Below, piece by piece: positions 34,019-43,810 of a stretch of DNA of 60,598 bases. Source of the stretch: Paenirhodobacter enshiensis. Its GTDB lineage: Bacteria > Pseudomonadota > Alphaproteobacteria > Rhodobacterales > Rhodobacteraceae. The notes under the pieces were generated by a model. The model ran no database searches and was not told the origin of the DNA. It saw nothing but the letters and a program-made list of their open reading frames with translations. Where the stretch lies: assembly GCF_000740785.1 (NCBI RefSeq), contig NZ_JFZB01000025.1, positions 1-60,598 of the forward strand. Direction: 5' to 3'. Made by a program: the position numbers and the translations under genes. Position 1 is the first letter of the stretch; every line of letters starts with the position of its first letter.

Positions 34019-35193
34019 CCCCGGATTTCGCCGTGCGCGGCTGGTGCCCCGGTGCTTTGCGTCCGATGGCATCGGGCGATGGGCTGGTGGTGCGGCTGCG
34101 CCTGCCCGCCGGGCGGCTGTCGCCCGAGACCGCCCATGCCATCGCCGATCTGTCGCGCCGCTACGGCAACGGGCTGATCGACCTTTCCGCGCGGGCCAAT
34201 CTGCAACTGCGCGGCGTCCGCCCCGAGGCGCATCCCCCCCTGATCGCCGCGCTTCAGGCGCTGGCGCTTCTCGACCCCACGCCCGAGGCAGAGGCGCGGC
34301 GCAACATCCTCGTCACTCCTTATATATATAGCGACGACATTTCCGCCCGGATCGCGGCCGATCTCGCCGCGCGGCTGCGTGCCCCCGACGCCCCCGATCT
34401 GCCCGGCAAGTTCGGCTTCGCGGTCGATTGCGGCGGGGGGCGGCCGGTGCTCGGCGCCGCGCCCGCCGACATCCGGATCGAGGCGACGCCCGCCGGCCCG
34501 ATCTGCCGCGCCGAGGGGCTGAGCATGGGCCGCCCGGTCAGCGCCGAGACCGCTGCCGGGGCGGCGCTCGACCTCGCGCGGTGGTTCATCGCGGCGGGGG
34601 GCGTTCAGGGCCATCGCGGCCGGATGGCGGCGCTGATCGCGCGCGGCGTGCTGCCGCCCGAGGAGTGGCGCAGCGCCCCCGCCGCCCCTTCGCGCCCGGT
34701 GCCGCCGCCCGGTCCCTGTGCCGAAGGCTTCCTGATCGCGCCCGAGTTCGGCCGGCTGAGCGCCGATGCGCTCGACGCGCTGGCGGCGCTCGGGTCGCTG
34801 CGGCTGACGCCCTGGCGGATGGTGCTGATCGCGGGGGTGCGCGCGATCCCCGATCTCGGCCGCGCGCTGAACGAGCGGCTGATCCGCGATCCGGCCGATC
34901 CGCGGCTGCGGGTCTCGGTCTGTCCGGGTGCGCCCGAATGCCCGCAGGCCCGCGCCGCGACCCGAGACCTCGCCCGCGCGCTGGCGCCGATGGTCCCGGC
35001 CGGGCGGGGGCTGCATGTCTCGGGCTGCGCCAAGGGTTGCGCCCATCCCGCGCCCGAGGCGCTGACGCTGACCGCCACCGCGCCCGACCGCTTCGATCTG
35101 ATCGCCGGGGGCCGCGCCGCGGACCCGCCGCTCCGCCGCGGGCTCAGCCCCGCCGCGCTTCTCGCCGATCCGCGCCTGTTGACCCATTTCTGA
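34015..35193 (+). CDS. cobG: Precorrin-3B synthase (CobG)
   Basis: This 392-residue oxygen-dependent monooxygenase forms precorrin-3B, preparing ring contraction, and is diagnostic of the aerobic pathway. It has the sulfite-reductase-like fold with ferredoxin-like half domains. The [4Fe-4S] cysteines are visible as C303-X5-C309 (VCPGAPECPQA) and C338-X3-C342 (GCAKGCAHP). An unusual TATATATATA-type run at about 34321-34329 encodes part of TPYIYSD within otherwise GC-rich sequence. The start overlaps the cobN stop. Confidence 0.94.
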   Translation: MTPDFAVRGWCPGALRPMASGDGLVVRLRLPAGRLSPETAHAIADLSRRYGNGLIDLSARANLQLRGVRPEAHPPLIAALQALALLDPTPEAEARRNILVTPYIYSDDISARIAADLAARLRAPDAPDLPGKFGFAVDCGGGRPVLGAAPADIRIEATPAGPICRAEGLSMGRPVSAETAAGAALDLARWFIAAGGVQGHRGRMAALIARGVLPPEEWRSAPAAPSRPVPPPGPCAEGFLIAPEFGRLSADALDALAALGSLRLTPWRMVLIAGVRAIPDLGRALNERLIRDPADPRLRVSVCPGAPECPQARAATRDLARALAPMVPAGRGLHVSGCAKGCAHPAPEALTLTATAPDRFDLIAGGRAADPPLRRGLSPAALLADPRLLTHF

Positions 35194-35218
35194 CTCCTGT
35201 TGAGTGAAAGCCCCTTCG

Positions 35219-35848
35219 ATGCCCTACGATTATGAAAAGGACGGCGCCGCGATCTACCGGCAGAGCTTCGCCACGATCCGCGCCGAGGCCGATCTCGGCC
35301 GGTTCTCGCCGGACGAGGAACCCGTCGCGGTGCGGATGATCCATGCCGCCGGGATGGTCGGGCTGGAGCGCGATATCGTCTTCTCGCCGGGCATGGCGGC
35401 GGCGGCGCGCGGCGCGCTGATCGCCGGCGCCCCGGTGCTGTGCGATGCGCGCATGGTGTCCGAGGGCATCACCCGCGCCCGCCTGCCCGCCGGCAACCGG
35501 GTGATCTGCACGCTGTCCGATCCCGGGGTTCCGGCGCTGGCCGCGCGGCTTGGCACCACGCGCTCGGCCGCCGCGCTGGAGCTGTGGCGCCCCGACCTCG
35601 AAGGTGCCGTGGTCGCCATCGGCAATGCGCCGACGGCGCTGTTTCACCTCCTTGAAATGCTCGAAGACCCGGCCTGCCCGCGCCCGGCGGCGATCGTCGG
35701 TTGCCCGGTCGGCTTCGTCGGTGCGGCGGAATCGAAGGATGCGCTGATCGCCGCGCTGCCCGCGCCGTCGCTGATCGTCAAAGGGCGGCTCGGCGGTTCT
35801 GCGATCACGGTGGCGGCGATCAACGCGCTTGCCAGCCGGAAGGAGTGA
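35219..35848 (+). CDS. cobH: Precorrin-8X methylmutase (CobH)
   Basis: The 209-residue enzyme moves the C-11 methyl group to C-12, giving hydrogenobyrinate. The catalytic histidine is His42 in RMIHAAGM, and SDPGVP and IVGCPVGFVGAAESKDAL are conserved. The ATG at 35219 gives the normal start; a GTG at 35204 is an alternative. It lies 25 bases after cobG. Confidence 0.94.
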   Translation: MPYDYEKDGAAIYRQSFATIRAEADLGRFSPDEEPVAVRMIHAAGMVGLERDIVFSPGMAAAARGALIAGAPVLCDARMVSEGITRARLPAGNRVICTLSDPGVPALAARLGTTRSAAALELWRPDLEGAVVAIGNAPTALFHLLEMLEDPACPRPAAIVGCPVGFVGAAESKDALIAALPAPSLIVKGRLGGSAITVAAINALASRKE

Positions 35849-35852
35849 GACG

Positions 35853-36566
35853 ATGGCCAGGGTGATCTGCGTCGGCCTCGGGCCCGGCGATCCGCGGCTG
35901 ATGAGCGTCGAGGCCTGGCGCACGCTTGGCCGCACGCGCCACGTCGCCTATTTCTGCAAGCGCGGCGCGCGTGGCAATGCGCGCCGCATCGTCGAGGGGT
36001 TGCTTGCCGAGGGCGCCGCCGAATACCCGATGGAATACCCCGTCACGACCGAGATCCCGCTGTCCGACCCGGAATATTCCCGGCTTCTGGCGCAGTTCTA
36101 CGACGCGTGGAGCGACCGCCTCGCCACCCTCGCCGAGACCGAGGATGTCGCCGTGCTGTGCGAGGGCGACCCCTTCCTCTACGGCTCTTTCATGCACCTG
36201 CACAGCCGGCTGAACGGGCGCGCCGAGGTCGAGGTGATCCCCGGCATCTCCGGCATGTCGGGGTGCTGGACCGCGACGGGCACGCCGATCACCTGGGGGG
36301 ACGACGTGCTGACCGTGCTGCCCGCGACGCTGACCGAGGACGAGCTGACCCGGCGCGCGCGCGATACCGATGCGCTGGTGGTGATGAAGATCGGCCGCAA
36401 TCTGGCGAAGCTGAAACGCGCGCTGGCGGCGGCCGGCAAGCTCGATGCCGCCTGGCTGATCGTGCGCGGCACCATGCCCGAGCAGCAGATCCACCGCCTC
36501 GCCGAGGTGAGCGAGGCCCCCTATTTCTCGACCGCCGTGATCCACGGCCAGGGGCGGCGGCCATGA
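35853..36566 (+). CDS. cobI: Precorrin-2 C20-methyltransferase (CobI)
   Basis: This 237-residue S-adenosylmethionine-dependent tetrapyrrole methylase has the N-terminal GLGPGDPRLMSVEAW motif, the second SAM-site segment AVLCEGDPFLYGSFMHL and the IPGISGMSGCW stretch. CobI methylates precorrin-2 at C-20. It follows cobH by four bases and overlaps cobJ by ATGA at 36563-36566. Confidence 0.94.
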   Translation: MARVICVGLGPGDPRLMSVEAWRTLGRTRHVAYFCKRGARGNARRIVEGLLAEGAAEYPMEYPVTTEIPLSDPEYSRLLAQFYDAWSDRLATLAETEDVAVLCEGDPFLYGSFMHLHSRLNGRAEVEVIPGISGMSGCWTATGTPITWGDDVLTVLPATLTEDELTRRARDTDALVVMKIGRNLAKLKRALAAAGKLDAAWLIVRGTMPEQQIHRLAEVSEAPYFSTAVIHGQGRRP

Positions 36567-37318
36567 GCGGGCAGCTTGTCGTCGCGGGCCTCGGCCCCGG
36601 CGCGGAAGAACTCATCACCCCCGAGGTGACGGCGGCGCTGATCGAGGCGACGGATATCGTCGGTTACGGCCCCTATGTCGCCCGCGTGGCCCTGCGCGCG
36701 GGCCAGCGGCTGCATGGCTCCGACAACCGGGTCGAGGTCGAACGGGCGAGCTTCGCGCTCGACCTCGCGGCGCGGGGGCGCAAGGTGGCGGTGGTGTCCT
36801 CGGGCGATCCGGGGGTCTTCGCCATGGCCTCGGCCCTGTTCGAGGCACTGGAGGACGGGCCGGCCGAATGGCACGACCTCGACATCCGCATCCTGCCCGG
36901 CATCACGGCGATGCTGGCGGCGGCCGCGCGGCTCGGCGCGCCGCTCGGTCACGATTTCTGCGCGATCAACCTGAGCGACAATCTGAAGCCCTGGGCGGTG
37001 ATCGAGCATCGCCTTCGCATGGCGGCGCGCGGCGATTTCGCGATGGCTTTCTACAATCCCCGCTCGCGCGCGCGCCCCGAGGGCTTCGGCCGCGTCCTCG
37101 ATGTGCTGCGTGAGGAACTGGGGGGCGAACGGCCGATCTCCTTCGCGCGCGACGTCTCGAAGCCCGGAGAGCAGTTGCTGACGCTGCCGCTCGCCGAGGC
37201 GCGGGCCGGGATGGCCGACATGCGCACCGTGGTGATCGTCGGCAATTCGATGACGCGGCAGGTCGGTCGCTTCGTCTACACCCCGCGTCAGGTGCCGGGT
37301 GTGAGAGGGGCGGAATGA
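36563..37318 (+). CDS. cobJ: Precorrin-3B C17-methyltransferase (CobJ)
   Basis: The 251-residue methylase catalyses ring contraction and C-17 methylation. Motifs are VVAGLGPGAEELITPEV, VVSSGDPGVFAMAS, ILPGITAMLAAAARLGAPLG and the CobJ/CbiH-specific HDFCAINLSDNLKPW, followed by AFYNPRSRARP. Its 3' end overlaps the 3' end of the antisense cobK by 31 bases (37288-37318). Confidence 0.95.
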   Translation: MSGQLVVAGLGPGAEELITPEVTAALIEATDIVGYGPYVARVALRAGQRLHGSDNRVEVERASFALDLAARGRKVAVVSSGDPGVFAMASALFEALEDGPAEWHDLDIRILPGITAMLAAAARLGAPLGHDFCAINLSDNLKPWAVIEHRLRMAARGDFAMAFYNPRSRARPEGFGRVLDVLREELGGERPISFARDVSKPGEQLLTLPLAEARAGMADMRTVVIVGNSMTRQVGRFVYTPRQVPGVRGAE

Positions 37319-38043
37319 TCGAGCCAGTCGAGAACCTCGCGCACGCTGCCCAGAACCTTGCGGGGCGGCAGCTCGGGGCGCTGCACCATCAGCACCGGCA
37401 GGCGCAATTCGCGCGCCGCCATCAGCTTCGCGCGCGCGCCCTCGCCGCCCGAGTTCTTCGTCACGATCCAGTCGATGCGGTGGCGGATCAGCAGATCGCG
37501 GTCGCCTTCGAGGGTGAACGGCCCGCGCGCGATCACCGCTTCGGCAGTGGCCAGCGGCAAGGGCCCTTCGGGCGGATCGACGAGGCGCAGAAGATAGCTG
37601 TGCTGCGGCGCGACGGCGAAAGCGTCGAGGTGCTGGCGCCCGATCGCCAGAAACACCCGCTGCGAAGCCTGCGGCAGATAGGCGGCGGCCGCGGCGAGGT
37701 CGGGCATACTCAGCCACAGATCGGCGGGCTCGGGCACCCAGGGCGCGCGCTCCAGCCCGATCAGCGGCGTATGGGTCAGCGCTGCGGCCGCGATGGCGTT
37801 GCGGCTGATCGAGGCGGCGAACGGATGCGTTGCGTCGACGATCCGGGTGATGCCTTCGCGCCGGATGTAATCGACGAGCCCCTCGACCCCGCCGAAACCG
37901 CCGATGCGGGTGGGCAGGGGCTGCGGCGCGGGGGTGGCGACGCGGCCCGCATAGGAGAATACGGCATCTGCGCCGCGGGCGGCGAGCGCCTCGGCGAGGC
38001 GGCTTGCCTCGCTGGTGCCGCCGAGAAGAAGGGTGCGCGTCAT
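37288..38043 (-). CDS. cobK: Precorrin-6A reductase (CobK), antisense within the operon
   Basis: This 251-residue NADPH-dependent enzyme reduces precorrin-6A. Landmarks are the N-terminal LLLGGTSEASRLAEALAARG, IVDATHPFAASISRNA and the late IVTKNSGGEGARAKLMAARE. It is encoded on the strand opposite to all its neighbours. Its tail overlaps cobJ by 31 bases and its start codon shares two bases with that of cobL (CATG, 38041-38044). Its promoter must therefore lie inside the cobL coding sequence. All usual CobK motifs are present, so it looks functional. Confidence 0.93.
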   Translation of the reverse strand: MTRTLLLGGTSEASRLAEALAARGADAVFSYAGRVATPAPQPLPTRIGGFGGVEGLVDYIRREGITRIVDATHPFAASISRNAIAAAALTHTPLIGLERAPWVPEPADLWLSMPDLAAAAAYLPQASQRVFLAIGRQHLDAFAVAPQHSYLLRLVDPPEGPLPLATAEAVIARGPFTLEGDRDLLIRHRIDWIVTKNSGGEGARAKLMAARELRLPVLMVQRPELPPRKVLGSVREVLDWLDHSAPLTPGT

Positions 38044-39229
38044 GGCTGATCCCTGGTTGTCGATCATCGGTCTGGGCGAAGATGGCCCCAACGGGCTGCC
38101 GGCCGCAAGCCGTACCGCGCTTGACGCCGCGGAAACGGTGTTCGGCGCGCCGCGGCATCTGGCGCTGGCGGCCGTCGGCGCGCGCGGGCGCGACTGGCCG
38201 GTGCCGTTCTCGGTGCAGCCGGTGCTGGCCCTGCGCGGCCGCAAGGTGGCGGTTCTGGCCTCGGGAGATCCGTTCTGGCATGGGGCGGGCGGCTCGCTCG
38301 CGCGCCATCTGGCGCCCGGCGAATGGCGCGCCTTTCCGGCCGTCTCGACATTTTCCCTTGCGGCGGCGCGACTTGGCTGGCGGATCGAGGAAACCGTCTG
38401 CCTCGGCCTTCATGCCGCTCCGTTCGAGCGTCTGTTGCCGCATCTCGGCCGGGGGGTGCGCGCGATCTGCCTGATGCGCGACGGCCATGCGCCCGCGGAG
38501 CTTGCGCATTGGCTGAGCGCGCAGGGCTTCGGCGCCTCGACCCTGTGGATCATGGAGGCGCTTGGCGGCCCGCGCGAGCGCCTGCGCGAGGCGCGCGCCG
38601 ATGCCCCCCTGCCCGGGGACATCGCCGCCCCGGTCGCGGTTGCCGTGGCGCTGTCTGGTCATGCGGCGATCCCCGCCTCTGCCGGCCTCGCCGACGATCT
38701 GTTCGAAAGCGACGGCACGATGACCAAGCGCGTGGTGCGGGCGCTGACCGTTTCGGCGCTGGCGCCGCGGCCGAACGAACTCCTGTGGGACATCGGCGCG
38801 GGATCGGGCACGGTGGCCGTCGAATGGGCGCGGATGGCACCGGGCGCGCGGGCCATCGCGCTGGAACCGAAGGCGGAGCGGCTCGGGTTCATCCGCCGCA
38901 ATGCCGCGAAATTCGGGCTGAGCGACCGGATCGCGCCCGTCGCCGGCACCGCCCCCGAGGCGCTGGCGGATCTGCCCGATCCCGATGCCGTGTTCATCGG
39001 CGGCGGCGGGTCCGAGGCGACCATCGCCGCCGCGCTCGCCAGGCTGCGGCCGGGCGGGCGGCTTGTCGCGAATGCCGTGACGCTCGAAAGCGAAGCGCTG
39101 CTGAGTGCTCTCTATCTGCGCCACGGCGGCACGCTTGAGCGGATCGAGATCGCCTCGGCCGCCCCTCTCGGCCGGCTGACCGGCTGGCAGCGCGCCCGCC
39201 CGATCGTGCAATGGAGCCTCGCCCGATGA
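38042..39229 (+). CDS. cobL: Precorrin-6Y C5,15-methyltransferase, decarboxylating (CobL)
   Basis: The 395-residue bifunctional fusion has an N-terminal CbiE-like tetrapyrrole methylase domain ([31 protein letters not shown]) and a C-terminal CbiT-like Rossmann methyltransferase ([19 protein letters not shown] at about residue 250, then [17 protein letters not shown]). It methylates C-5 and C-15 and decarboxylates the C-12 acetate. The start codon overlaps that of the antisense cobK, leaving no separate leader between the two genes. Confidence 0.95.
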   Translation: MADPWLSIIGLGEDGPNGLPAASRTALDAAETVFGAPRHLALAAVGARGRDWPVPFSVQPVLALRGRKVAVLASGDPFWHGAGGSLARHLAPGEWRAFPAVSTFSLAAARLGWRIEETVCLGLHAAPFERLLPHLGRGVRAICLMRDGHAPAELAHWLSAQGFGASTLWIMEALGGPRERLREARADAPLPGDIAAPVAVAVALSGHAAIPASAGLADDLFESDGTMTKRVVRALTVSALAPRPNELLWDIGAGSGTVAVEWARMAPGARAIALEPKAERLGFIRRNAAKFGLSDRIAPVAGTAPEALADLPDPDAVFIGGGGSEATIAAALARLRPGGRLVANAVTLESEALLSALYLRHGGTLERIEIASAAPLGRLTGWQRARPIVQWSLAR

Positions 39230-39600
39230 TCGTCGCCGGGATCGGATTTCGCGCCCTCGCCCCCATCGCCGCGCTGGCCGAGGTTCTGACGCGCGCCGAG
39301 GCCGCCGCCGGCGCGTCGGTCGACGCGCTCGCCACCCCCGCGGACAAGGCGCAGGCGGTGCAGATCCGCGCGCTGGTCGCGAGCCTCGGCCTGCCGCTGA
39401 TCGCGGTGGCGGCCGCGGCGCTGGCCGGCATCGACACGCCCACCCGCTCGCCCCGCGTCGAAGCCCGCTACGGCACCGGATCGGTCGCCGAGGCCGCGGC
39501 GCTTGCCGCCGCGGGCCCGGGCGCGCGGCTTACCGTCGCGCGCCTGTCCTCGACCGACCGCACCGCAACCGCCGCCATCGCCATCGGAGACCCCTCATGA
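39226..39600 (+). CDS. cobE: CobE (CbiG C-terminal-like) cobalamin biosynthesis protein
   Basis: This 124-residue protein is of the CobE/GbiG-C family: [20 protein letters not shown] at the start, [19 protein letters not shown] and [16 protein letters not shown] later. CobE is needed in the aerobic pathway but its precise role is unsettled; related CbiG opens the delta-lactone in the anaerobic pathway. It overlaps cobL and cobM by four bases at each end, so all three are coupled. Confidence 0.88.
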   Translation: MIVAGIGFRALAPIAALAEVLTRAEAAAGASVDALATPADKAQAVQIRALVASLGLPLIAVAAAALAGIDTPTRSPRVEARYGTGSVAEAAALAAAGPGARLTVARLSSTDRTATAAIAIGDPS

Positions 39601-40382
39601 CCGTTCATTTCATCGGTGCGGGCCCCGGCGCCGCCGACCTCATCACCCTGCGCGGGCGCGACCTGATCGCGGCCTCGCCGGTCTGCCTTTACGCCGGATC
39701 GCTGGTGCCCGAGGCGCTGCTCGCCCATTGCCCGCCGGGCGCGCGGATCGTCAACACCGCGCCCCTGTCGCTTGACGAGATCGTGGCCGAGATCCGCGCC
39801 GCGCATACCGCCGGTCAGGATGTCGCGCGGCTGCATTCGGGCGATCTGTCGGTCTGGTCGGCGATGGGAGAGCAGCTGCGCCGCCTGCGCGCCGAAGGGA
39901 TCCCCTTCGACGTGACGCCCGGCGTGCCCGCCTTCGCCGCCGCGAGTGCGGCGCTTGCGGCCGAGATGACCTTGCCCGGCGTCGCGCAATCGCTGGTGCT
40001 GACGCGCACCGGCGGGCGGGCCTCCGCCATGCCCGGGGGCGAGACGCTCGAAGCCTTCGCGGCGACCGGGGCGACGCTTGCGGTGCATCTGTCGGTGCAT
40101 GTGCTCGACGATGTGGTCGCGCGGCTCGCCCCGATCCTCGGCGGCGATTGCCCGGTGGCGGTGGTCTGGCGCGCGAGCTGGCCCGATCAGCGCGTGGTGC
40201 GCGCCACCCTCGACACCATCGCCGGGGCCTGCGGGGCCGAGCGCGGCCGCACCGCGCTGATCGTGGTGGGCCGCGCGCTCGCCGCCGAGGGGTTCGACGA
40301 AAGCCGCCTGTATGCCGGCGATTACGACCGCCGGTTCCGCCCGGTCGGCACCGATCCGCGCTTCCCGGCAGGCACCGAATGA
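39597..40382 (+). CDS. cobM: Precorrin-4 C11-methyltransferase (CobM)
   Basis: The 261-residue tetrapyrrole methylase has [20 protein letters not shown], the [13 protein letters not shown] segment, [16 protein letters not shown] and [20 protein letters not shown], which together are typical of CobM/CbiF. It adds the C-11 methyl group. It overlaps cobE upstream and cobB downstream by ATGA. Confidence 0.95.
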   Translation: MTVHFIGAGPGAADLITLRGRDLIAASPVCLYAGSLVPEALLAHCPPGARIVNTAPLSLDEIVAEIRAAHTAGQDVARLHSGDLSVWSAMGEQLRRLRAEGIPFDVTPGVPAFAAASAALAAEMTLPGVAQSLVLTRTGGRASAMPGGETLEAFAATGATLAVHLSVHVLDDVVARLAPILGGDCPVAVVWRASWPDQRVVRATLDTIAGACGAERGRTALIVVGRALAAEGFDESRLYAGDYDRRFRPVGTDPRFPAGTE

Positions 40383-41698
40383 GCGCGCTGCCCCCCGGTC
40401 TGGTGATCTCCGCCCCGGCTTCGGGCAGCGGCAAGACCACGGTGATGCTCGGTCTTCTCGATGCGCTCGGGCGGCGGGGGATCGCGGTGCAGCCGTTCAA
40501 ATGCGGGCCGGATTACATCGACCCGGGGTTTCATCTGGCGGCCTCGGGGCGGGCGTCGGTCAATCTCGACGGCTGGGCGATGGCGGGGGGGCAGCTCGAC
40601 GCGCTGGTGCGGGGTGCCGCGGGCGCGGATCTGGTGCTCGCCGAGGGCTCGATGGGGCTGTTCGACGGGGTGGCGCGGCCCGGCGCCACCGGCACCGGCG
40701 CGAGTGCCGAGATCGCCGCGCGCTTCGGCTGGCCGGTGGTTCTGGTCCTCGACACCCGCGGGCAGGCGCAATCGGCGGCGGCGGTGGCGCTTGGCTTCGC
40801 GCGCCTGCGGCCCGGGGTGACGATCGCGGGCGTGGTGCTGAACCGCGTCGCCTCGCCCCGGCACGAGGCGCTGTTGCGCGCCGGCATGAGCGAGGCCGGC
40901 ATCCCGGTTCTGGGCGCGCTGCCGCGCCGCGCCGGGATTGCGCTGCCCGAGCGGCACCTTGGCCTCGTTCAGGCGGGCGAACACAGCGAGATCGCGGCGC
41001 TGATCCGCGAGGCGGGCGATTTCATCGCCGAACATCTGGACCTCGACGCGCTCGTCGCGGCCGCCGGGCCGACGCGGGCGGGCGACACCCCGCACCGCGC
41101 GCTTCCACCGCCCGGCCAGCGGGTGGCGCTGGCGCAGGACGCGGCGTTTTCCTTCGCCTATCCGCATGTCCTTGCCGGCTGGCGCGCCGCGGGGGCCGAG
41201 ATCGTGCCGTTCTCGCCCTTGGCCGACGAGGCGCCCGACCCGGCCGCCGATGCCTGCTGGCTGCCCGGCGGCTATCCCGAGCTGCACGCCGGTCGTCTTG
41301 CCGCGGCCGGGCGGTTCAGGGCCGGCCTGCGCCATTTCGCCGAGACCCGCCCGGTGCATGGCGAATGCGGCGGCTATATGGCGATGGGCGCGGCGCTGAT
41401 CGACGCCGAGGGCGTGGCGCACGAGATGGCGGGGCTCCTTGGACTGGTCACATCCTACGCCGCGCGCCGGATGCACCTCGGGTATCGCGTGGCCGACCTG
41501 CTGAGCCCGATGCCGGGGCTGGCGGCGGGATCGGCGCTGCGCGGCCACGAATTCCATTACTCGACCGTCATCGAACAACCCGATGCCCCCCTCGCCCGGG
41601 TCACCGACGCCGGGGGCCGGACGGTCGCCGAAACCGGATCGGTGCGCGGCCGAGCCAGCGGCACCTTCTTTCACCTGATCGCGGAGGACATGCGATGA
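40379..41698 (+). CDS. cobB: Hydrogenobyrinic/cobyrinic acid a,c-diamide synthase (CobB)
   Basis: This 439-residue glutamine- and ATP-dependent amidase has the N-terminal P-loop [17 protein letters not shown] and [13 protein letters not shown], plus [11 protein letters not shown]. The C-terminal amidotransferase domain contains [12 protein letters not shown] and the nucleophile cysteine in [12 protein letters not shown], with the late His in [10 protein letters not shown]. In the aerobic pathway it amidates hydrogenobyrinate before cobalt insertion by CobNST. Start and stop overlap cobM and cobF. Confidence 0.95.
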   Translation: MSALPPGLVISAPASGSGKTTVMLGLLDALGRRGIAVQPFKCGPDYIDPGFHLAASGRASVNLDGWAMAGGQLDALVRGAAGADLVLAEGSMGLFDGVARPGATGTGASAEIAARFGWPVVLVLDTRGQAQSAAAVALGFARLRPGVTIAGVVLNRVASPRHEALLRAGMSEAGIPVLGALPRRAGIALPERHLGLVQAGEHSEIAALIREAGDFIAEHLDLDALVAAAGPTRAGDTPHRALPPPGQRVALAQDAAFSFAYPHVLAGWRAAGAEIVPFSPLADEAPDPAADACWLPGGYPELHAGRLAAAGRFRAGLRHFAETRPVHGECGGYMAMGAALIDAEGVAHEMAGLLGLVTSYAARRMHLGYRVADLLSPMPGLAAGSALRGHEFHYSTVIEQPDAPLARVTDAGGRTVAETGSVRGRASGTFFHLIAEDMR

Positions 41699-42447
41699 TC
41701 GAACTCAGCCTGATCGGCATCGGACCGGGGAACCCGCGGGCGCTGAGCTTGCAGGCGATCGACGCGATGCGGGCGCAGGACGTGATCGCGATCCCGCGCA
41801 AGGGCGCCGCGAAGGACGATCTGGCCGAGCTGCGCCGCGCGATCTGCGCCGAGCATCTGCGCGGGACCGAAACCCGCATCGTCGAATTCGACCTGCCGGT
41901 GCGCGATGCCGCCGCGCCCGATTACCGTGCGGGCGTCGAGGCCTGGCACGACGCCATCGCCCTGTGCTGGCAACGGGTGCTGACGGATGCCCTGCCCGGC
42001 GGCGGCAAGGCCGGGTTTCTGGTCTGGGGCGATCCCGCGCTTTACGATTCCACGCTGCGCATCGCGCGCCGGCTGCCCGGCCCGGTCTCGGTGCGGGTGA
42101 TCCCCGGCATCACCGCCATCGCCGCGCTGACCGCGGGCCATGGCATCGCGCTGAACACCGTCGGCGGGTCCTTCACCGTCACCACCGGGCGGCGGCTGCG
42201 CGAAGACGGCTGGCCCGAGGGGGCGGAAACCGTGGTCGTCATGCTCGACGGCGATTGCGCCTTTCGCGCCATCGCGCCCGAGGGGGTAAGCATCTGGTGG
42301 TCGGCCTTCGCCGGCATGGAAGGGGAGATCCGCCTCTCCGGCCCGCTCTCCGAGACCGCTCCGCGCATCGTCGCCACCCGCGCCGAGGCCCGCGCGCGCC
42401 ACGGCTGGATCATGGACATCTATCTGTTGCGCCGCGACGCTGCCTGA
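41695..42447 (+). CDS. cobF: Precorrin-6A synthase, deacetylating (CobF)
   Basis: The 250-residue tetrapyrrole methylase has LSLIGIGPGNPRALSLQAID, the CobF-like VIAIPRKGAAKDDLAELRR, LVWGDPALYDSTLRIAR, VIPGITAIAALTAGHGIALN and the C-terminal RHGWIMDIYLLRRD. It methylates C-1 and removes acetate to yield precorrin-6A, another marker of the aerobic pathway. It ends the operon; a 12-bp hairpin follows at 42453-42484. Confidence 0.94.
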   Translation: MIELSLIGIGPGNPRALSLQAIDAMRAQDVIAIPRKGAAKDDLAELRRAICAEHLRGTETRIVEFDLPVRDAAAPDYRAGVEAWHDAIALCWQRVLTDALPGGGKAGFLVWGDPALYDSTLRIARRLPGPVSVRVIPGITAIAALTAGHGIALNTVGGSFTVTTGRRLREDGWPEGAETVVVMLDGDCAFRAIAPEGVSIWWSAFAGMEGEIRLSGPLSETAPRIVATRAEARARHGWIMDIYLLRRDAA

Positions 42448-42452
42448 AAGCG

Positions 42453-42484
42453 GGAACCGCCCCCGGGCTCCGGGGGGCGGTTCC
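42453..42484. terminator. Strong bidirectional terminator hairpin
   Basis: Perfect 12-bp inverted repeat GGAACCGCCCCC / GGGGGCGGTTCC with an eight-base loop, between cobF and the convergent oxidoreductase gene. It can terminate both transcripts. Confidence 0.7.
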
Positions 42485-42493
42485 GAGAGCCCG

Positions 42494-43771
42494 TCAGGAC
42501 ACCATGTCCTTGAGCTCGAAATACATCCCCACCATCGGCAGGAACCAGGGCTTGCCCGAGTAAAGCGGGATCGACGGCCAGTCGAGCCCGGCGAGCGGGT
42601 TCGCCTTCTGATCGCCCATCGCCATCTTCGCGAGGATCACCCCCATGTGGTTCGCCATCTGCGCGCCATGGCCGGAATAGCCCATGGAATACAGCATCCC
42701 GTCATGGCTGCCGGCGCGCGGATAGCGGTCCTTGGTCATGTCGACGAGGCCGCCCCAGCAGTAATCCAGCGGCACATCGGCGAGATGCGGGAAGGTCTGC
42801 GCCAGCGACCGGCGCAGGATCGCGCCCGATTTCGCGTCCGAACGCTGGTCGGAACTCGCCGAGAACCGCGCCCGCCCGCCCCAGATCAGCCGGTTGTCGG
42901 GCGCGAGGCGGAAGTAATTGCCGATGTTCATCGTGGTCACGCAGGTGCGGTTGCCCGGCATGGTCATCGCGATCTCGGCCTCGGTCAGGGGGCGGGTTGC
43001 GACGATGAACGAGCCGACCGACAGGATACGGCGGCGAAACCAGCTGAACGGGCCCGCGGTATAGGCGCCGGTCGCCAGAATGACCTGTTTCGCCTTGAGC
43101 GAGCCGCGCGGCGTCGTCAGGCGCCAGCCCTGCCCGTCGCGGTGCCGGCCGGTGACCGGGGCGTGCTCCCAGATCGTCGCGCCGTAGCGGTGACCCGCCT
43201 CGGCCAGCCCGTTCACATAGCGGCCCATGTGCATCATGCCGGCCTTCTTCGACAGCATGGCGCCGTGGAACGTCGCCTCGCCGACCTCGGCGCGCAGCTC
43301 CTCGGGGTCGAGGAAGGCGGTGTCGGGGTCGACCTCGCGATGCACCAGCTCGTAATTCGCGCGCAGAGCGGCGACATGGCCGGGTTTCGAGGCGAGTTTC
43401 AGCTTGCCCGCGCGGCGGAACGAGCAGTCGATCCCTTCCTCGGTCACGATCTGCTCGACCGTGTCGACGGCATCGTCGAGCGCGCGATACAGCCGGCGCG
43501 CCATCTCTTCGCCCAGATGCGCCTTCGCCTCGCCGTAGCTGTGGGCGAGGCCGTTGTTCAGATGCCCCCCGTTGCGACCCGAGCCGCCGAAGCCCACGGT
43601 CTCGGCCTCGAGCAGCGCGACCTTTGCGCCGGCCTTCGCCAGCACCCGCGCCGCCGACAGCCCGGTGAACCCGCCGCCGACGATGGCGATATCGAACGCG
43701 CCCTCGACCGGGCCTTCGGCGCCATGCGCGAAGGGGGTCGACGTGGCGTGCCAGTAAGAGGTGAATTCCAT
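42494..43771 (-). CDS. FAD-dependent amine/amino-acid oxidoreductase (DAO family, PuuB-like)
   Basis: This 425-residue flavoprotein has its FAD fold FDIAIVGGGFTGLSAARVLA starting near residue 25, after a PuuB-like lead SYWHATSTP. The family sequence GFGGSGRNGGHLNNGLAHSY follows, and WGGLVDMTKDRYPRAG and YSMGYSGHGAQMANHMG lie near the C-terminus. Relatives oxidise gamma-glutamylputrescine, sarcosine-like or other amines. The exact substrate is unclear. The ATG at 43771 follows GGAGG; a start 15 bases upstream is possible. It is transcribed after the HAD-hydrolase gene. Confidence 0.82.
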   Translation of the reverse strand: MEFTSYWHATSTPFAHGAEGPVEGAFDIAIVGGGFTGLSAARVLAKAGAKVALLEAETVGFGGSGRNGGHLNNGLAHSYGEAKAHLGEEMARRLYRALDDAVDTVEQIVTEEGIDCSFRRAGKLKLASKPGHVAALRANYELVHREVDPDTAFLDPEELRAEVGEATFHGAMLSKKAGMMHMGRYVNGLAEAGHRYGATIWEHAPVTGRHRDGQGWRLTTPRGSLKAKQVILATGAYTAGPFSWFRRRILSVGSFIVATRPLTEAEIAMTMPGNRTCVTTMNIGNYFRLAPDNRLIWGGRARFSASSDQRSDAKSGAILRRSLAQTFPHLADVPLDYCWGGLVDMTKDRYPRAGSHDGMLYSMGYSGHGAQMANHMGVILAKMAMGDQKANPLAGLDWPSIPLYSGKPWFLPMVGMYFELKDMVS

Positions 43772-43810
43772 CGTTCCGCCCTCCAAGGCGTTCTTGGCTT
43801 CAGGTCCGGC

